From NCBI RefSeq assembly GCF_003319115.1, contig NZ_QOHF01000010.1, positions 98,887-162,886 on the forward strand: a DNA stretch of 64,000 nucleotides, read 5' to 3'. The notes beneath the pieces were generated by a model. That model made no database searches. It saw only the letters and a program-made list of their open reading frames with translations, and was not told the origin of the DNA. A program made the translations under genes and the position numbers. Shown here piece after piece: positions 17,827 through 26,299 of the stretch. This stretch comes from Geodermatophilus sp. TF02-6 (GTDB lineage: Bacteria > Actinomycetota > Actinomycetes > Mycobacteriales > Geodermatophilaceae). Position 1 is the first letter of the stretch. Every line of letters starts with the position of its first letter.

Positions 17827-18025
17827 GCGGGCGGTGCGCGCCGAACAGCTCCAGGTAGCTCCAGACCACCGGGCACCCGAGGGACCAGCCGAGCACGGTC
17901 GCGTCGCGCAGGTCGAGGGCCTCCAGGACGTCGAACAGGTCGCGGGCCAGCCGCGCCACCCGGTAGCCGTGCCCGGGCTGGCCGGAGGACGGTACGGCGG
18001 TCCAGCGCCCGGCGGGCCGCCGCAC
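17827..18025 (-). pseudogene. Alpha/beta hydrolase fragment
   Basis: In another minus-strand frame the residues H-G-Y-R-V-A-R-L-A-R-D-L, V-L-E-A-L-D-L-R-D-A-T-V-L-G-W-S-L-G-C and Y-L-E-L-F-G resemble the nucleophile-elbow region (G-W-S-L-G) of alpha/beta hydrolases. Both ends are missing, and the fragment runs straight into the aquaporin remnant in a different frame. This looks like a deletion scar joining two broken genes. Confidence 0.6.
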
Positions 18026-18148
18026 CGTGGCCGGCGGCCCGCCGGGACGCAGGCCCCCTCCAGGGCACCCGGTCCTCGCCTGGCGTGCCCTGAGCTGGCG
18101 GGGGACTCGGGGTGAGGGTCCTCCTACGAGGGGGGAGGAGGGGGTCCT

Positions 18149-19045
18149 TCACGGGGTGGGCGAGCCGCCGTTGGCGTTGAGGGTCTCGCCGATGACGTAG
18201 CTGGACTCGGGGCTGGCGAGGAACACGTAGGCCGGGGCCATCTCCGCCGGCTGGCCCGGACGGCCCAGCGGCGCCGACCCGCCGAACTGGGTCAGCTTCT
18301 GCTCCGGCTGCCCGCCGGCGACCTGCAGCGGCGTCCACACCGGGCCGGGCGCCACGACGTTGACCCGGATGCCCTTCTCGGCCACCTGCTGGGCCAGCGC
18401 CTTGCTGAACCCGTTGATCGCCCACTTGGTGGAGGCGTAGTCCAGCAGGATCGGCGAGGGCTGGTAGGACTCCTTCGACGCGGTGTTGATGATCGTCGAG
18501 CCCGGCGGCATGTGCGCGATCGCGGCCTTGCACAGCCAGAACATCGCGAACACGTTCGTGGTGTAGGTGTCGACGAACTGCTCGGTGGACAGGTCGGCGA
18601 TGTCCTCGACGAACTGCTGCCGGCCGGCGATGTTGGCCAGGATGTCCACCCCGCCCAGCTCGTCGACGGCGGTCTGCACCAGCTGCTGGCAGAAGGCTTC
18701 GTCCTTCAGGTCGCCCGGAACGGTCACGGCCTTGCGGCCGGCCTTCTCGACGAGCGTGACGACCTCCTGCGCGTCGGCCTCCTCCTCGGGCAGGTAGTTC
18801 AGGACGACGTCGGCGCCCTCGCGGGCGAACGCGATGGCTGTGGCCCGGCCGATGCCCGAGTCGGCGCCGGTGACGATCGCCTTGCGCCCGGTCAGCCGCC
18901 CGGTGCCCCGGTAGGTCTCCTCCCCGGCGTCGGGCTTGATGGGCATGTCCTGCTCGAGGCCCGGGCCCTCCTGGGTCTGGGCCATCTCCTCGGTCGGGCC
19001 GGGGTACTGCGTGGTGGGGTCCTGCATCGTGTACTGGTCGGGCAC
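18149..19045 (-). CDS. SDR family oxidoreductase (YghA/GSP39-like)
   Basis: A 298-residue short-chain dehydrogenase with an extended Gln/Pro-rich N-terminus of about 50 residues, typical of the YghA / general-stress-protein-39 group. The Rossmann motif is T-G-A-D-S-G-I-G. The catalytic Tyr-Lys pair lies in D-Y-A-S-T-K with Ser in N-T-A-S-K, followed by P-G-P-V-W-T-P-L. It should reduce a carbonyl or oxidise an alcohol with NAD(P)(H); the natural substrate is not known. GGAGGAG lies about 8 nt before the ATG. Confidence 0.9.
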   Translation of the reverse strand: MPDQYTMQDPTTQYPGPTEEMAQTQEGPGLEQDMPIKPDAGEETYRGTGRLTGRKAIVTGADSGIGRATAIAFAREGADVVLNYLPEEEADAQEVVTLVEKAGRKAVTVPGDLKDEAFCQQLVQTAVDELGGVDILANIAGRQQFVEDIADLSTEQFVDTYTTNVFAMFWLCKAAIAHMPPGSTIINTASKESYQPSPILLDYASTKWAINGFSKALAQQVAEKGIRVNVVAPGPVWTPLQVAGGQPEQKLTQFGGSAPLGRPGQPAEMAPAYVFLASPESSYVIGETLNANGGSPTP

Positions 19046-19227
19046 TGGTTCTCCTCCTTGTTGTTGGGTGGGGCGGCCCTCCTGCAGGGCCCCGCCGCCG
19101 GCTCCGTCCCGAGGCTCACCTCGAGTGTGCGAGGGGTGAGGAGGACGGGTCCTCTCATCGTGGGGGGCAGGAGGGTCCTCCTACTCGCCGAGCCCGGCGA
19201 TGAGCCGGGGGGCGTAGCCGGCCGCGG

Positions 19228-19371
19228 TCAGCGGACGGCGGACAGCCGTTCGTGGGTGCGCCGGGTCGAGGCGTTGCTGACCAGGACGTCGATGCGGCCG
19301 AACGCCTCGACGGCCTCGGCGACGATCGCCCGGCAGTTCGCGGGGTCGGACACGTCGCCGGGCAGCGGTAG
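19228..19371 (-). pseudogene. SDR internal fragment
   Basis: The minus strand gives E-L-P-L-P-G-D-V-S-D-P-A-N-C, then E-A-V-E-A-F-G-R-I-D-V-L-V-S-N-A-S. This is the central D-V-(S/T)-D...D-x-L-V-x-N-A region of a short-chain dehydrogenase. The glycine-rich start and the catalytic Tyr-Lys region are both absent. Confidence 0.6.
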
Positions 19372-19798
19372 CTCTGCTCGTCGTGGTCGGGCCTGGGGTC
19401 CATGCGCGTCTCGGAGCCGGGCGGGGTCTGCTGCTGGTCGGGCCGGCTCATGGGGTCTCTCCATCGGTGCGGGAGGCGTGCGCCACCCCGTCAGCGGCAC
19501 CGCGGTGGTGTGTCGGGAGGGCGCCGATCGGGAGTGGACGGCGGTTCCCGCCCACCCGGGGACCGGGCTGCCGAGCGGGCGCTGGGACGTCGGAGGCAGG
19601 GCCGACGGCCACGTCCTGCCCACGCGGGCACGTGCTGAACCCATCCTCCGGTGCTTTTCCGCTTGGCCCGGGCGTGTCGGCCGATCGGCTGTTAACGTCG
19701 CAAACAGGTCGAAGACCCGGCCTGACGTGGATGTCCGTGGGACGCCGTCAACCGGTTGGGTCCGTCCACCGGCCGCGGCGCCCCGGGAGGGGGACGTC
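19372..19798. other. Intergenic region before STAS gene
   Basis: No gene is recognised. The stretch around 19690-19712 is more AT-rich than its surroundings and could hold the STAS-gene promoter, but no clear -35/-10 pair was found. Confidence 0.4.
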
Positions 19799-20182
19799 AT
19801 GTGCCCATCTGCTGTCCCGGCGGTGGCCGAGGAGTACTCGCGCCCGCTCCTCGTGTCGATCGACCTGTCCGCCGGTCGGATCCGACTGTCCGGTGAACTC
19901 GACCGGGCCTGCGCCCACCACCTGGGCGACGCCCTCGCCGCGCTCGCCGGGAGCCCCCACCGGAGCTGGACCATCGACCTCACGCGGGTGACCTTCTGCG
20001 ACGCCGAGGGCCTGCGGGCCCTCACCCGGGCACGGGACCTGGCCGGCAGCCGCGGGTGCACCGTCCGGCTGGTCGGCCCCGGCGCCACACTCGCCCACCT
20101 GCTGATCCTGGTGGACCTGCACCACCTCGTCGCGGACCCCGGGAGCGGCCCGACCCTCGCGCCGGTGCCCAGACGCGGGTGA
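19799..20182 (+). CDS. STAS-domain protein (anti-sigma factor antagonist-like)
   Basis: A 127-residue protein from ATG 19799 after GGGAGGGGG. The STAS fold is seen in S-I-D-L-S-A-G-R-I-R-L-S-G-E-L-D, then W-T-I-D-L-T-R-V-T-F-C-D-A-E-G-L. In SpoIIAA/RsbV-type antagonists the residue after the Asp is a phosphorylated Ser; here it is Ala (D-A-E-G), so regulation by an anti-sigma kinase at that site is not possible. It may be a constitutive antagonist or a member of a different STAS subgroup. No sigma or anti-sigma gene is adjacent. Confidence 0.8.
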   Translation: MCPSAVPAVAEEYSRPLLVSIDLSAGRIRLSGELDRACAHHLGDALAALAGSPHRSWTIDLTRVTFCDAEGLRALTRARDLAGSRGCTVRLVGPGATLAHLLILVDLHHLVADPGSGPTLAPVPRRG

Positions 20183-20221
20183 CCCCACCCTGTGCCCGCA
20201 GGTCAGCGGTGGACGACGAGC

Positions 20222-21337
20222 TCAGTGCGGGTGGCGCAAGCCGGCGGGACGCGGGGGGACGAACGTGAGCGCGGTGAGGGCGAGGACGGCCCCGATGGTG
20301 GTGTCGAGGGCGCGGTAGACCGCCGAGTCGGCCGGCGCCGCCTGGACCACCTGCAGGAAGAGGACGACGTAGCCGGCGATGAACAGGCAGTAGAGCCCGT
20401 AGTGGACCGGCTCGACGGTGAAGGCGGCCCAGACCACGACGGTCACCGCGACGAGCAGGAGCACACCCGAGGGCCGGACGATCGCGGCGAACAGGCCGAT
20501 GGTGAGGACGCCGAGCACGGTGCCGAGCCAGCGCTCGAGGCCGCGGCTGGCGGTGGTGACCCAGTCGGCCTTGAGGACGTTGAGCACGGTCAGAGTGACC
20601 CAGTAGCCGCGCAGGCCGGACAGCTGCAGGGCGACGAGCTGGGCGACGACGAGGCACGACGACAGCCGCAGGGCGTGCCACCGCGTCCGCGCGTCGGGGT
20701 GCACGAGCGCCCGGGTGGTGTCGCGGACCAGGCGTGCAGCCGGTCGGCGCCGGTGGTCCAGGGGCGCGGCGACGCGGGAGCGCAGTGGGGGCAGCAGGCG
20801 CAGGGCCCGGTGGGCGACGTCGACGCGCAGCACCAGGCCGAGCAGGATCTCCGCGGCGCCGCCGGCGACGACGACCAGGCAGAGCAGGACGGTCCGGACC
20901 GGCGGCAGCGGGAAGTGGCCGAGGGTGACGAACCCGACCATCGCCTGCACCCCGACGACGCCGGCGGCGGCCCCGCCCGCGGTGAGCAGCCCGGCCAGGG
21001 CACCCAGGCCGGCCAGGGTGACCAGGGCCAGCACGGGTGTGGGTGCGGTGACCGACCCGAGGAAGGCCGCGCCGGCGAGCACCACCACCGAGGTGGCCAT
21101 CACCGCCCGGGGTCGGTCGAGGCCGCTGGTCAGCCCGACCGAGCCGGCGTTGACCGCACCGGAGGCGGCGGCGACGCCCACGCGCGGATCGGCGAGCGTG
21201 GTGGCCACGGCCAGCACGACGCCCACACCGACGGCGTAGCGCAGAGCTCCCCAGGGAGCCCACTGTCGGCCGTGCACGGTGCCGGCGGCCGCCAGGACCT
21301 CGTGACCCCGCGGCCGCTCCTCGGCGCTCTCGGCCAT
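20222..21337 (-). CDS. FUSC-family membrane transporter (aromatic acid exporter-like)
   Basis: A 371-residue protein from ATG 21337; the open frame further upstream has low-complexity composition. There are two clusters of hydrophobic helices separated by a basic cytoplasmic loop (residues about 160-210), as in FUSC/ArAE-type proteins. The second half, with G-Y-W-V-T-L-T-V and R-G-L-E-R-W-L-G-T-V-L-G, matches the FUSC_2 signature (T-x-R-x-x-x-R-x-x-G-T). It probably exports organic anions. It converges on the STAS gene with a 39-nt gap. Confidence 0.8.
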   Translation of the reverse strand: MAESAEERPRGHEVLAAAGTVHGRQWAPWGALRYAVGVGVVLAVATTLADPRVGVAAASGAVNAGSVGLTSGLDRPRAVMATSVVVLAGAAFLGSVTAPTPVLALVTLAGLGALAGLLTAGGAAAGVVGVQAMVGFVTLGHFPLPPVRTVLLCLVVVAGGAAEILLGLVLRVDVAHRALRLLPPLRSRVAAPLDHRRRPAARLVRDTTRALVHPDARTRWHALRLSSCLVVAQLVALQLSGLRGYWVTLTVLNVLKADWVTTASRGLERWLGTVLGVLTIGLFAAIVRPSGVLLLVAVTVVVWAAFTVEPVHYGLYCLFIAGYVVLFLQVVQAAPADSAVYRALDTTIGAVLALTALTFVPPRPAGLRHPH

Positions 21338-21594
21338 CGACGCCCCTGCCCGACCGGGGTGGTCGGTCCCCGGCGGCGACGCTAGTCGGCCTCCCGCACC
21401 CCGTCGAGCCGGCACCCGTCCCCCTGCGCCCGCACCGCGTCCACGGCCGGGCCCCGTGTCGCCGCCCCGGGGACGGGTAGGAGGCCGCGGGGGCACCGCC
21501 GTCCGCACCCGTGGACGGCGACGGTGCCCGCTCTCGCAGGTCGCCGAGCCACGAGCGCCACCGCCGGTCGACCCCGAGCCCGAGGGAGTCGTCG

Positions 21595-22437
21595 ATGACG
21601 GACACGGACAGCGGCCGGGTGGTCGTGGTGACCGGCGCCAGCGGGGGGATCGGGCAGGCCACCGCCGTCGCCTTAGCCCGGCGCGGCGACCGGGTCGCGT
21701 TGCTGGCCCGCGGCGAGAAGGGGCTGGCCGGGGCGGCCGAGGACGTCCGGGCGGCCGGTGGGACGCCGCTGGTCGTGCCGGTCGACGTCTCCGACGCCGA
21801 GGCCGTGGAGGCCGCCGCCGACCGGGTCGAGCGCGAGCTGGGCCCGGTCGACGTCTGGTGCGACGTCGCCTTCTCCACCGTGTTCGCCCCGTTCGACCAG
21901 GTGACCACCGAGGAGTACCGCCGCGTCACCGGGGTGACCTACCTCGGCTTCGTGCACGGCACCATGGCGGCGCTGCGGCGGGTGAAGCCGCGCGACCGCG
22001 GGGTCGTCGTCCAGACCGGTTCGGCGCTGGGCCGGCGCGGCATCCCCCTGCAGAGCGTCTACTGCGGGGCCAAGCACGCCATCAAGGGCTTCACCGAGTC
22101 GGTGCTCACCGAGCTGAGGCACGAGGGCAGCAACGTGCGCATCACCCAGGTGTACGCGCCCGGGGTGGACACCCCGCAGTTCCTGGACTGGTACCTGGCG
22201 AGGAACGGCTACTCCGGCCAGCTGACCGAGGCGGACGACCCGCCGGACGCGCCGGTGGACCTCTTCTCCCCTGCCGACGGGCCGGACGGGCGCGACTTCG
22301 GTGCCCGCGGGCGCTTCAGCGACCGCTCGTGGAGCCGGGACCCGCAGAGCTGGGTGAGCCGCTACCACGGTGCGGTCGCCGCGCTCGCCGCCGCCGGGCT
22401 CCCCGGGGTGGCCGCGGCGCTGCACCGGGGTCGCTGA
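21595..22437 (+). CDS. SDR family oxidoreductase
   Basis: A 280-residue short-chain dehydrogenase beginning at ATG 21595. It has T-G-A-S-G-G-I-G for the cofactor, the active-site Ser in Q-T-G-S-A-L-G and Tyr-Lys in Y-C-G-A-K, with P-G-V-D-T-P downstream. The usual N-N-A-G motif is replaced by C-D-V-A-F, which is unusual for the family. The longer C-terminal tail (R-S-W-S-R-D-P-Q-S-W) is typical of an actinobacterial subgroup. The substrate is unknown. Confidence 0.88.
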   Translation: MTDTDSGRVVVVTGASGGIGQATAVALARRGDRVALLARGEKGLAGAAEDVRAAGGTPLVVPVDVSDAEAVEAAADRVERELGPVDVWCDVAFSTVFAPFDQVTTEEYRRVTGVTYLGFVHGTMAALRRVKPRDRGVVVQTGSALGRRGIPLQSVYCGAKHAIKGFTESVLTELRHEGSNVRITQVYAPGVDTPQFLDWYLARNGYSGQLTEADDPPDAPVDLFSPADGPDGRDFGARGRFSDRSWSRDPQSWVSRYHGAVAALAAAGLPGVAAALHRGR

Positions 22438-22486
22438 CCGGCGCTCCCCGTGTCCCGCCGTCGACCCGACCGGGAGGAGCCCTCCG

Positions 22487-23233
22487 GTGACCGATCGCCC
22501 GACCGCCCGCCCGCCCCGGGGTCCCGGGCGGGCGCGGGCGCGGCCGGGCGGGGCAGCGGACACCGACCCCGAGGAGGTCGCCGGAGGGCGGGGTCGAGGT
22601 GACCGCCGGGCCGACTCGTGGGTGCAGGCCACGGTGTCGCTGCTCGCCGGCGTGCTCGCGAGCCTGCCGCTGCTGCCCCTCGTCGAGACCCGGCTGTGGC
22701 CGCTGGCGGTCTGGGACGTCACCGTCGCCGTCTACCTGACCTGGGTGTGGCGGATCAGCTGGCCCTGCGACGCCGCGCGGACCCGGCGGCTGGCCAGCCG
22801 CGAGGACCCCTCCCGCCGGTCGGTCGACCTGCTCCTCTGGGGCGCCGCCCTGGTCAGCCTGGGCGGGGTCGCCCTGGCCCTGCTGGGGTCGGTCGACGCG
22901 CACAGCGGCGCCCGGGCGACGGCGATCAGCCTGGGGACCGCGACCGCGGTGCTCTCCTGGGCGCTGGTCCACACGCTGTTCGCCCTCACCTACGCGCGGC
23001 TGTACTACACCGGGCGCCCCGGCGGGATCGACTTCAAGCAGGACACCCCGCCCGCGTACAGCGACTTCGCCTACCTCGCCTTCACCGTCGGGACCTCCTT
23101 CGCCACGTCCGACCCGACGCTCACCGACACCACGATGCGCAAGGCCGTCCTGGCGCAGTGCCTGCTGTCGTTCGTCTTCGGGACGGTGATCCTGGCCGTG
23201 GTGGTCAGCCTCATCCCGAGCCTCGTGGGTTGA
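22487..23233 (+). CDS. DUF1345 membrane protein
   Basis: A 248-residue protein from GTG 22487, 4 nt after GGGAGGAGCCC. A charged N-terminal stretch of about 40 residues is followed by five predicted membrane helices. The conserved DUF1345 segments Y-A-R-L-Y-Y and S-D-F-A-Y-L-A-F-T-V-G-T-S-F-A-T-S-D are present. The family has no established function; the second motif recalls ion-channel pore regions, but that is only a resemblance. It lies 49 nt after the SDR gene and may be co-transcribed. Confidence 0.85.
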   Translation: MTDRPTARPPRGPGRARARPGGAADTDPEEVAGGRGRGDRRADSWVQATVSLLAGVLASLPLLPLVETRLWPLAVWDVTVAVYLTWVWRISWPCDAARTRRLASREDPSRRSVDLLLWGAALVSLGGVALALLGSVDAHSGARATAISLGTATAVLSWALVHTLFALTYARLYYTGRPGGIDFKQDTPPAYSDFAYLAFTVGTSFATSDPTLTDTTMRKAVLAQCLLSFVFGTVILAVVVSLIPSLVG

Positions 23234-23262
23234 CCGCCGTCGGGGACGCCGGCCGGCCGCGG

Positions 23263-24231
23263 TCAGGACGACGGCGTCAGACCGCGGACCCGGTCGATGA
23301 GCTCGCGCTCGCAGACCTCCAGGAAGCCGTCCGGGTCCGGGCCGGCGTTCTGCAGCACGACGTGGTCGAACCCGGCGTCCACGTAGGGCTGCACCTTCTG
23401 CAGGTGCACCTCGGGGTCGGGGCCGACGGAGAACTGCTGCTTGATGTCCTCGGGCTTGACCGTCTCGCTGGCGGCGGCGAAGTTGACCGGGTTGGGCAGC
23501 TCGCTCATCACCTTCCAGCCCGACAGCGCCCACCGGCTCTTGTCCAGGGCCTCCTGGACGGCGGACTCCTCGTCGGCCGCCCACGCCATCGACACCTCGG
23601 CGTAGCGCGGGCCTTTGCCGCCGGCGTCCCGGTAGGCCTCGACCAGCTCGCCGCGCGGCTCGGTGGCGAACAGCCCGTCGCCGCACTCGGCGGCCAGCAC
23701 CGAGGCGTTGTGCCCGCCGCTGGCCACCGCGATCACCGGCAGCTGGTCGGGCAGGTCGAAGACGCGGGCGTCCTCCAGCTGCAGGTACTGGCCGTCGTAG
23801 GTCTGGTAGCCGCCCTGCCACAGCAGCTTGATGATCTCCAGCGCCTCGCGGAGCATCTTGTGCCGGACGTGCACCGCCGGCCAGCCGACGCCGACGACGT
23901 GCTCGTTGAGCCGCTCGCCGGCGCCGATGCCGAGGGTGAACCGGTTGCCGGAGAGGATCTGCACCGTCGCGGCGGCCTGGGCGATCACCGCGGGGTGGTA
24001 GCGGATGATCGGGCAGGTGACGCCGGTGGCCAGGCCGATCCGCTCGGTCCTCGCGGCCATGGCGCCGAGCAGCGACCAGGTGAACGCGCCGTGCCCCTGG
24101 TCGTCCAGCCACGGGTGGAAGTGGTCGCTCATCTCGACGAAGTCGAACCCGGCCCGCTCCGCGCGGACCGTCTGCCGGATGACCTCCTCGGGACCGAAGG
24201 CCTCGGTGGCGAGCTTGTAGCCGACCTGCAT
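23263..24231 (-). CDS. LLM-class F420-dependent oxidoreductase (TIGR03557-like)
   Basis: A 322-residue luciferase-like TIM-barrel protein. ATG 24231 is preferred over GTG 24246 because GAGG lies about 10 nt before it and the family begins M-x-x-G-Y-K-L. Features include S-D-H-F-H-P-W, G-L-A-T-G-V-T-C-P, G-N-R-F-T-L-G-I-G-A-G-E-R-L-N-E-H and the A-S-G-G-H loop. This subgroup includes proteins annotated as F420-dependent glucose-6-phosphate dehydrogenase relatives. The substrate is not predictable. Confidence 0.85.
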   Translation of the reverse strand: MQVGYKLATEAFGPEEVIRQTVRAERAGFDFVEMSDHFHPWLDDQGHGAFTWSLLGAMAARTERIGLATGVTCPIIRYHPAVIAQAAATVQILSGNRFTLGIGAGERLNEHVVGVGWPAVHVRHKMLREALEIIKLLWQGGYQTYDGQYLQLEDARVFDLPDQLPVIAVASGGHNASVLAAECGDGLFATEPRGELVEAYRDAGGKGPRYAEVSMAWAADEESAVQEALDKSRWALSGWKVMSELPNPVNFAAASETVKPEDIKQQFSVGPDPEVHLQKVQPYVDAGFDHVVLQNAGPDPDGFLEVCERELIDRVRGLTPSS

Positions 24232-24299
24232 GGTCGTCGTCCTCACTGTCGGGGCGGGGGAACGGTGCGGCCCTGCCCGGGGGGTGCACGGGGGAAACG

Positions 24300-24815
24300 G
24301 CGCGCCGGGTCGGCGAGGACGGCGCGGTGACCGTCGTCGCCGAGGGGCTGCACTTCCCCGACGGGTCGGTGATCACGCCGGACGGCGGCACGCTCGTCGT
24401 CGGGGAGACGCTGGGCAACCGGTACACCGCCTTCGACCTCGGGGACGACGGGTCGCTGGCGAACCGGCGGGTGTGGGCGTCGCTCGGTCCGGAGGTGACC
24501 GGCCGGACCACCGAGGCGGTGCTCGGCCAGCTCGTGGTGGCCCCCGACGGCTGCGCGCTGGACGCCGAGGGGCACATCTGGGCCGCGGACGCGATCGGCA
24601 GCCGGGTGGCGCGGATCGCCGAGGGCGGCGCGATCGTCGACGAGGTCGCCGCACCCGACGGGCTGGGCGTGTTCGCCTGCATGCTCGGCGGGGACGACGG
24701 CCGGACGCTGCTGGTGTGCTGCGCGCCGGACTTCTACGAGCACACCCGTGCGCCGGTGCGCGAGGCGGTGCTGCTGGCCACCGAGGTCGACGTCCCCCAC
24801 GCCGGCCGGCCGTAG
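24300..24815 (+). pseudogene. SMP-30/gluconolactonase-like C-terminal half (truncated)
   Basis: From about 24300 the frame encodes G-A-V-T-V-V-A-E-G-L-H-F-P-D-G, then T-L-V-V-G-E-T, and later P-D-G-C-A-L-D-A-E-G-H-I-W-A-A-D. These are typical blades of the SMP-30/regucalcin beta-propeller. Only about 165 residues remain out of the usual 280-300, and the N-terminal metal ligand region is gone. A GTG at 24327 could start a short protein but has no ribosome site. It ends in TAG. It is treated as a truncated remnant. Confidence 0.6.
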
Positions 24816-24869
24816 CCGCGGGTCTGCTGGGCCGGCCGCGCCACGGCGGTCGAGGACGCGTTGCGCCGA

Positions 24870-24908
24870 CCGGCGCCCCCTGCCCGCGGAAGGAGCAGGG
24901 GGCGCCGG
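24870..24908. terminator. Strong hairpin terminator
   Basis: CCGGCGCCCCCTGC (24870-24883) pairs perfectly with GCAGGGGGCGCCGG (24895-24908) around an 11-nt loop. It lies between convergent genes and can end transcription from both sides. Confidence 0.65.
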
Positions 24909-24923
24909 ATCGGGGTCAGGAGG

Positions 24924-25094
24924 TCAGCGGACCGGGCCGCGACCGTAGCCCCGGCCGCCGCCGCGCTTCTTGTTCTGCTCGCCGACCTTGGCGATGAACT
25001 CCCGGATCTTGGCCTGGTTCTGCGGCTTGCGGGCCTCCTGGATGACCTTCGCCGCCAGACCCGACGCCAGGACCTTCCTCAACATGCCGGCCAC
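24924..25094 (-). CDS. Small basic actinobacterial protein of unknown function
   Basis: A 56-residue protein from GTG 25094, after GAGGAGGAACACC. The sequence is a Lys/Arg-rich helix (V-I-Q-E-A-R-K-P-Q-N-Q-A-K-I-R-E-F-I) with a Gly/Arg-rich tail. The composition and excellent ribosome site support a real gene. The basic tail suggests nucleic-acid binding, without proof. Confidence 0.7.
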   Translation of the reverse strand: MAGMLRKVLASGLAAKVIQEARKPQNQAKIREFIAKVGEQNKKRGGGRGYGRGPVR

Positions 25095-25424
25095 GGTGTT
25101 CCTCCTCGCTGCTCGCCCGTTGTTCGTCCGTGGTCGTGCCCGGTGGGCCGCTGGTCCAACCACCGGGATCCCACCGCTGTGCGTCCATGCTCCATCACTG
25201 TGTGTGGGGACACTCCGTCTCGGCACGAGATTGTCCGCAACCCGTTGACCTGCGGGTTCGCCAAGGCGGCCCTTCTGCTCCTGTCAGCATCTGCCGTGGT
25301 CAGCACGGCGAGTCGCGGTTTCCGCGCGTCGCCGTCCGGAGAGCCGGTCCGGGGTTTGGAGGCTGCCGCGGCACGCCCCTAGCGTCGCTCGCCGTCCGGA
25401 GGGCCTGCCGTCACCGACCTGGTG

Positions 25425-25575
25425 ACACCCGCCGGGCGCCGCCGAACCGTGCGCCGGAGTGGCCGGTGCACGGGCCGGGGACCCACCGCAGCACTGGGGT
25501 GAAGCGCGACCTGGTCGCGCCGGGCGACTCCCCCGTCCGAACCCGTCAGCTAACCCGGTAGGCGGTCGTGGAGAA
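25425..25575 (+). promoter_or_regulatory. ydaO/yuaA-type c-di-AMP riboswitch
   Basis: The hallmark 3' segment C-G-A-A-C-C-C-G-T-C-A-G-C-T-A-A-C-C-C-G-G followed by TAGGCGG (about 25537-25565) is present, with the conserved GGGGTGAA (25497-25504) and a GCCGAACC-like 5' element near 25439. It lies just before the NlpC/P60 gene. In actinobacteria this class controls cell-wall hydrolase genes and turns expression off when c-di-AMP is high. The boundaries are approximate. Confidence 0.85.
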
Positions 25576-25592
25576 CAGGAGACCCGTCGTCG

Positions 25593-26081
25593 ATGACGAC
25601 TGCACGCACGTCCACTGCCCGCCGCTCGTTCCGCGGGATCGCCGTCGCCGCCATCGCCGGCGCCGGCATCGCCCTCTCCCCCCTCCCGGCCTCGGCCGCC
25701 AGCACGGCCACCGCGGCCGTCGCGTCGAGCAGCGCCGCGCAGGTCGCCGTCGACACCGCGCTCGCCCAGGTGGGCGACCCGTACGTGTACGGCGCGAGCG
25801 GTCCCAACGCCTTCGACTGCTCGGGGCTGACCTCGTACGCCTACAAGGCCGCCGGCATCTCGCTGCCGCGCACCTCCAAGGCGCAGTCGACGTTCGGCAC
25901 GCCGGTCGCCAAGTCCGCCCTCAAGCCCGGGGACCTGGTGTTCTTCTACAGCCCGGTCTCGCACGTGGGCATGTACATCGGCAACGGCCAGATGGTGCAC
26001 GCCCCGACCAGCGGCTCGGTCGTGAAGGTCATCAAGCTCGACTCCATGCCGAGCTACGCCGGCGCCCGCCGGGTCGCCTGA
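25593..26081 (+). CDS. Secreted NlpC/P60 peptidoglycan endopeptidase
   Basis: A 162-residue protein with a signal peptide (Arg-rich start, hydrophobic core, A-S-A-A cleavage near residue 36). A single NlpC/P60 domain has catalytic C76 (F-D-C-S-G-L-T), H124 (S-H-V-G-M-Y-I-G) and H136 (M-V-H-A-P). It should cleave the stem peptide of peptidoglycan outside the cell. It lacks the coiled-coil or LysM domain of larger homologues. Expression is probably controlled by the c-di-AMP riboswitch directly upstream. Confidence 0.92.
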   Translation: MTTARTSTARRSFRGIAVAAIAGAGIALSPLPASAASTATAAVASSSAAQVAVDTALAQVGDPYVYGASGPNAFDCSGLTSYAYKAAGISLPRTSKAQSTFGTPVAKSALKPGDLVFFYSPVSHVGMYIGNGQMVHAPTSGSVVKVIKLDSMPSYAGARRVA

Positions 26082-26105
26082 CGCCGCGGACGCGGGCACC
26101 CCGAC

Positions 26106-26134
26106 GCCCCGGTCGCCTGCCCGGCGACCGGGGC
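26106..26134. terminator. Hairpin terminator after NlpC/P60 gene
   Basis: GCCCCGGTCGCC (26106-26117) pairs perfectly with GGCGACCGGGGC (26123-26134) around TGCCC, 25 nt after the stop codon. Confidence 0.65.
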
Positions 26135-26299
26135 GCCGAGGCGTCGGAGCGGCGGCGCGCGGTCCGCGGACCGGGAAGGGGTTCCCGGCGGGACGCGACG
26201 GCGCGATCCTGGTCGCGTGCCGGCAGCAGCCCGGACGCCGGTGCACGACCTGGACGCCGGTACACGACGCCGACGGTCCGCCAGCAGGACGGAGGAGTC

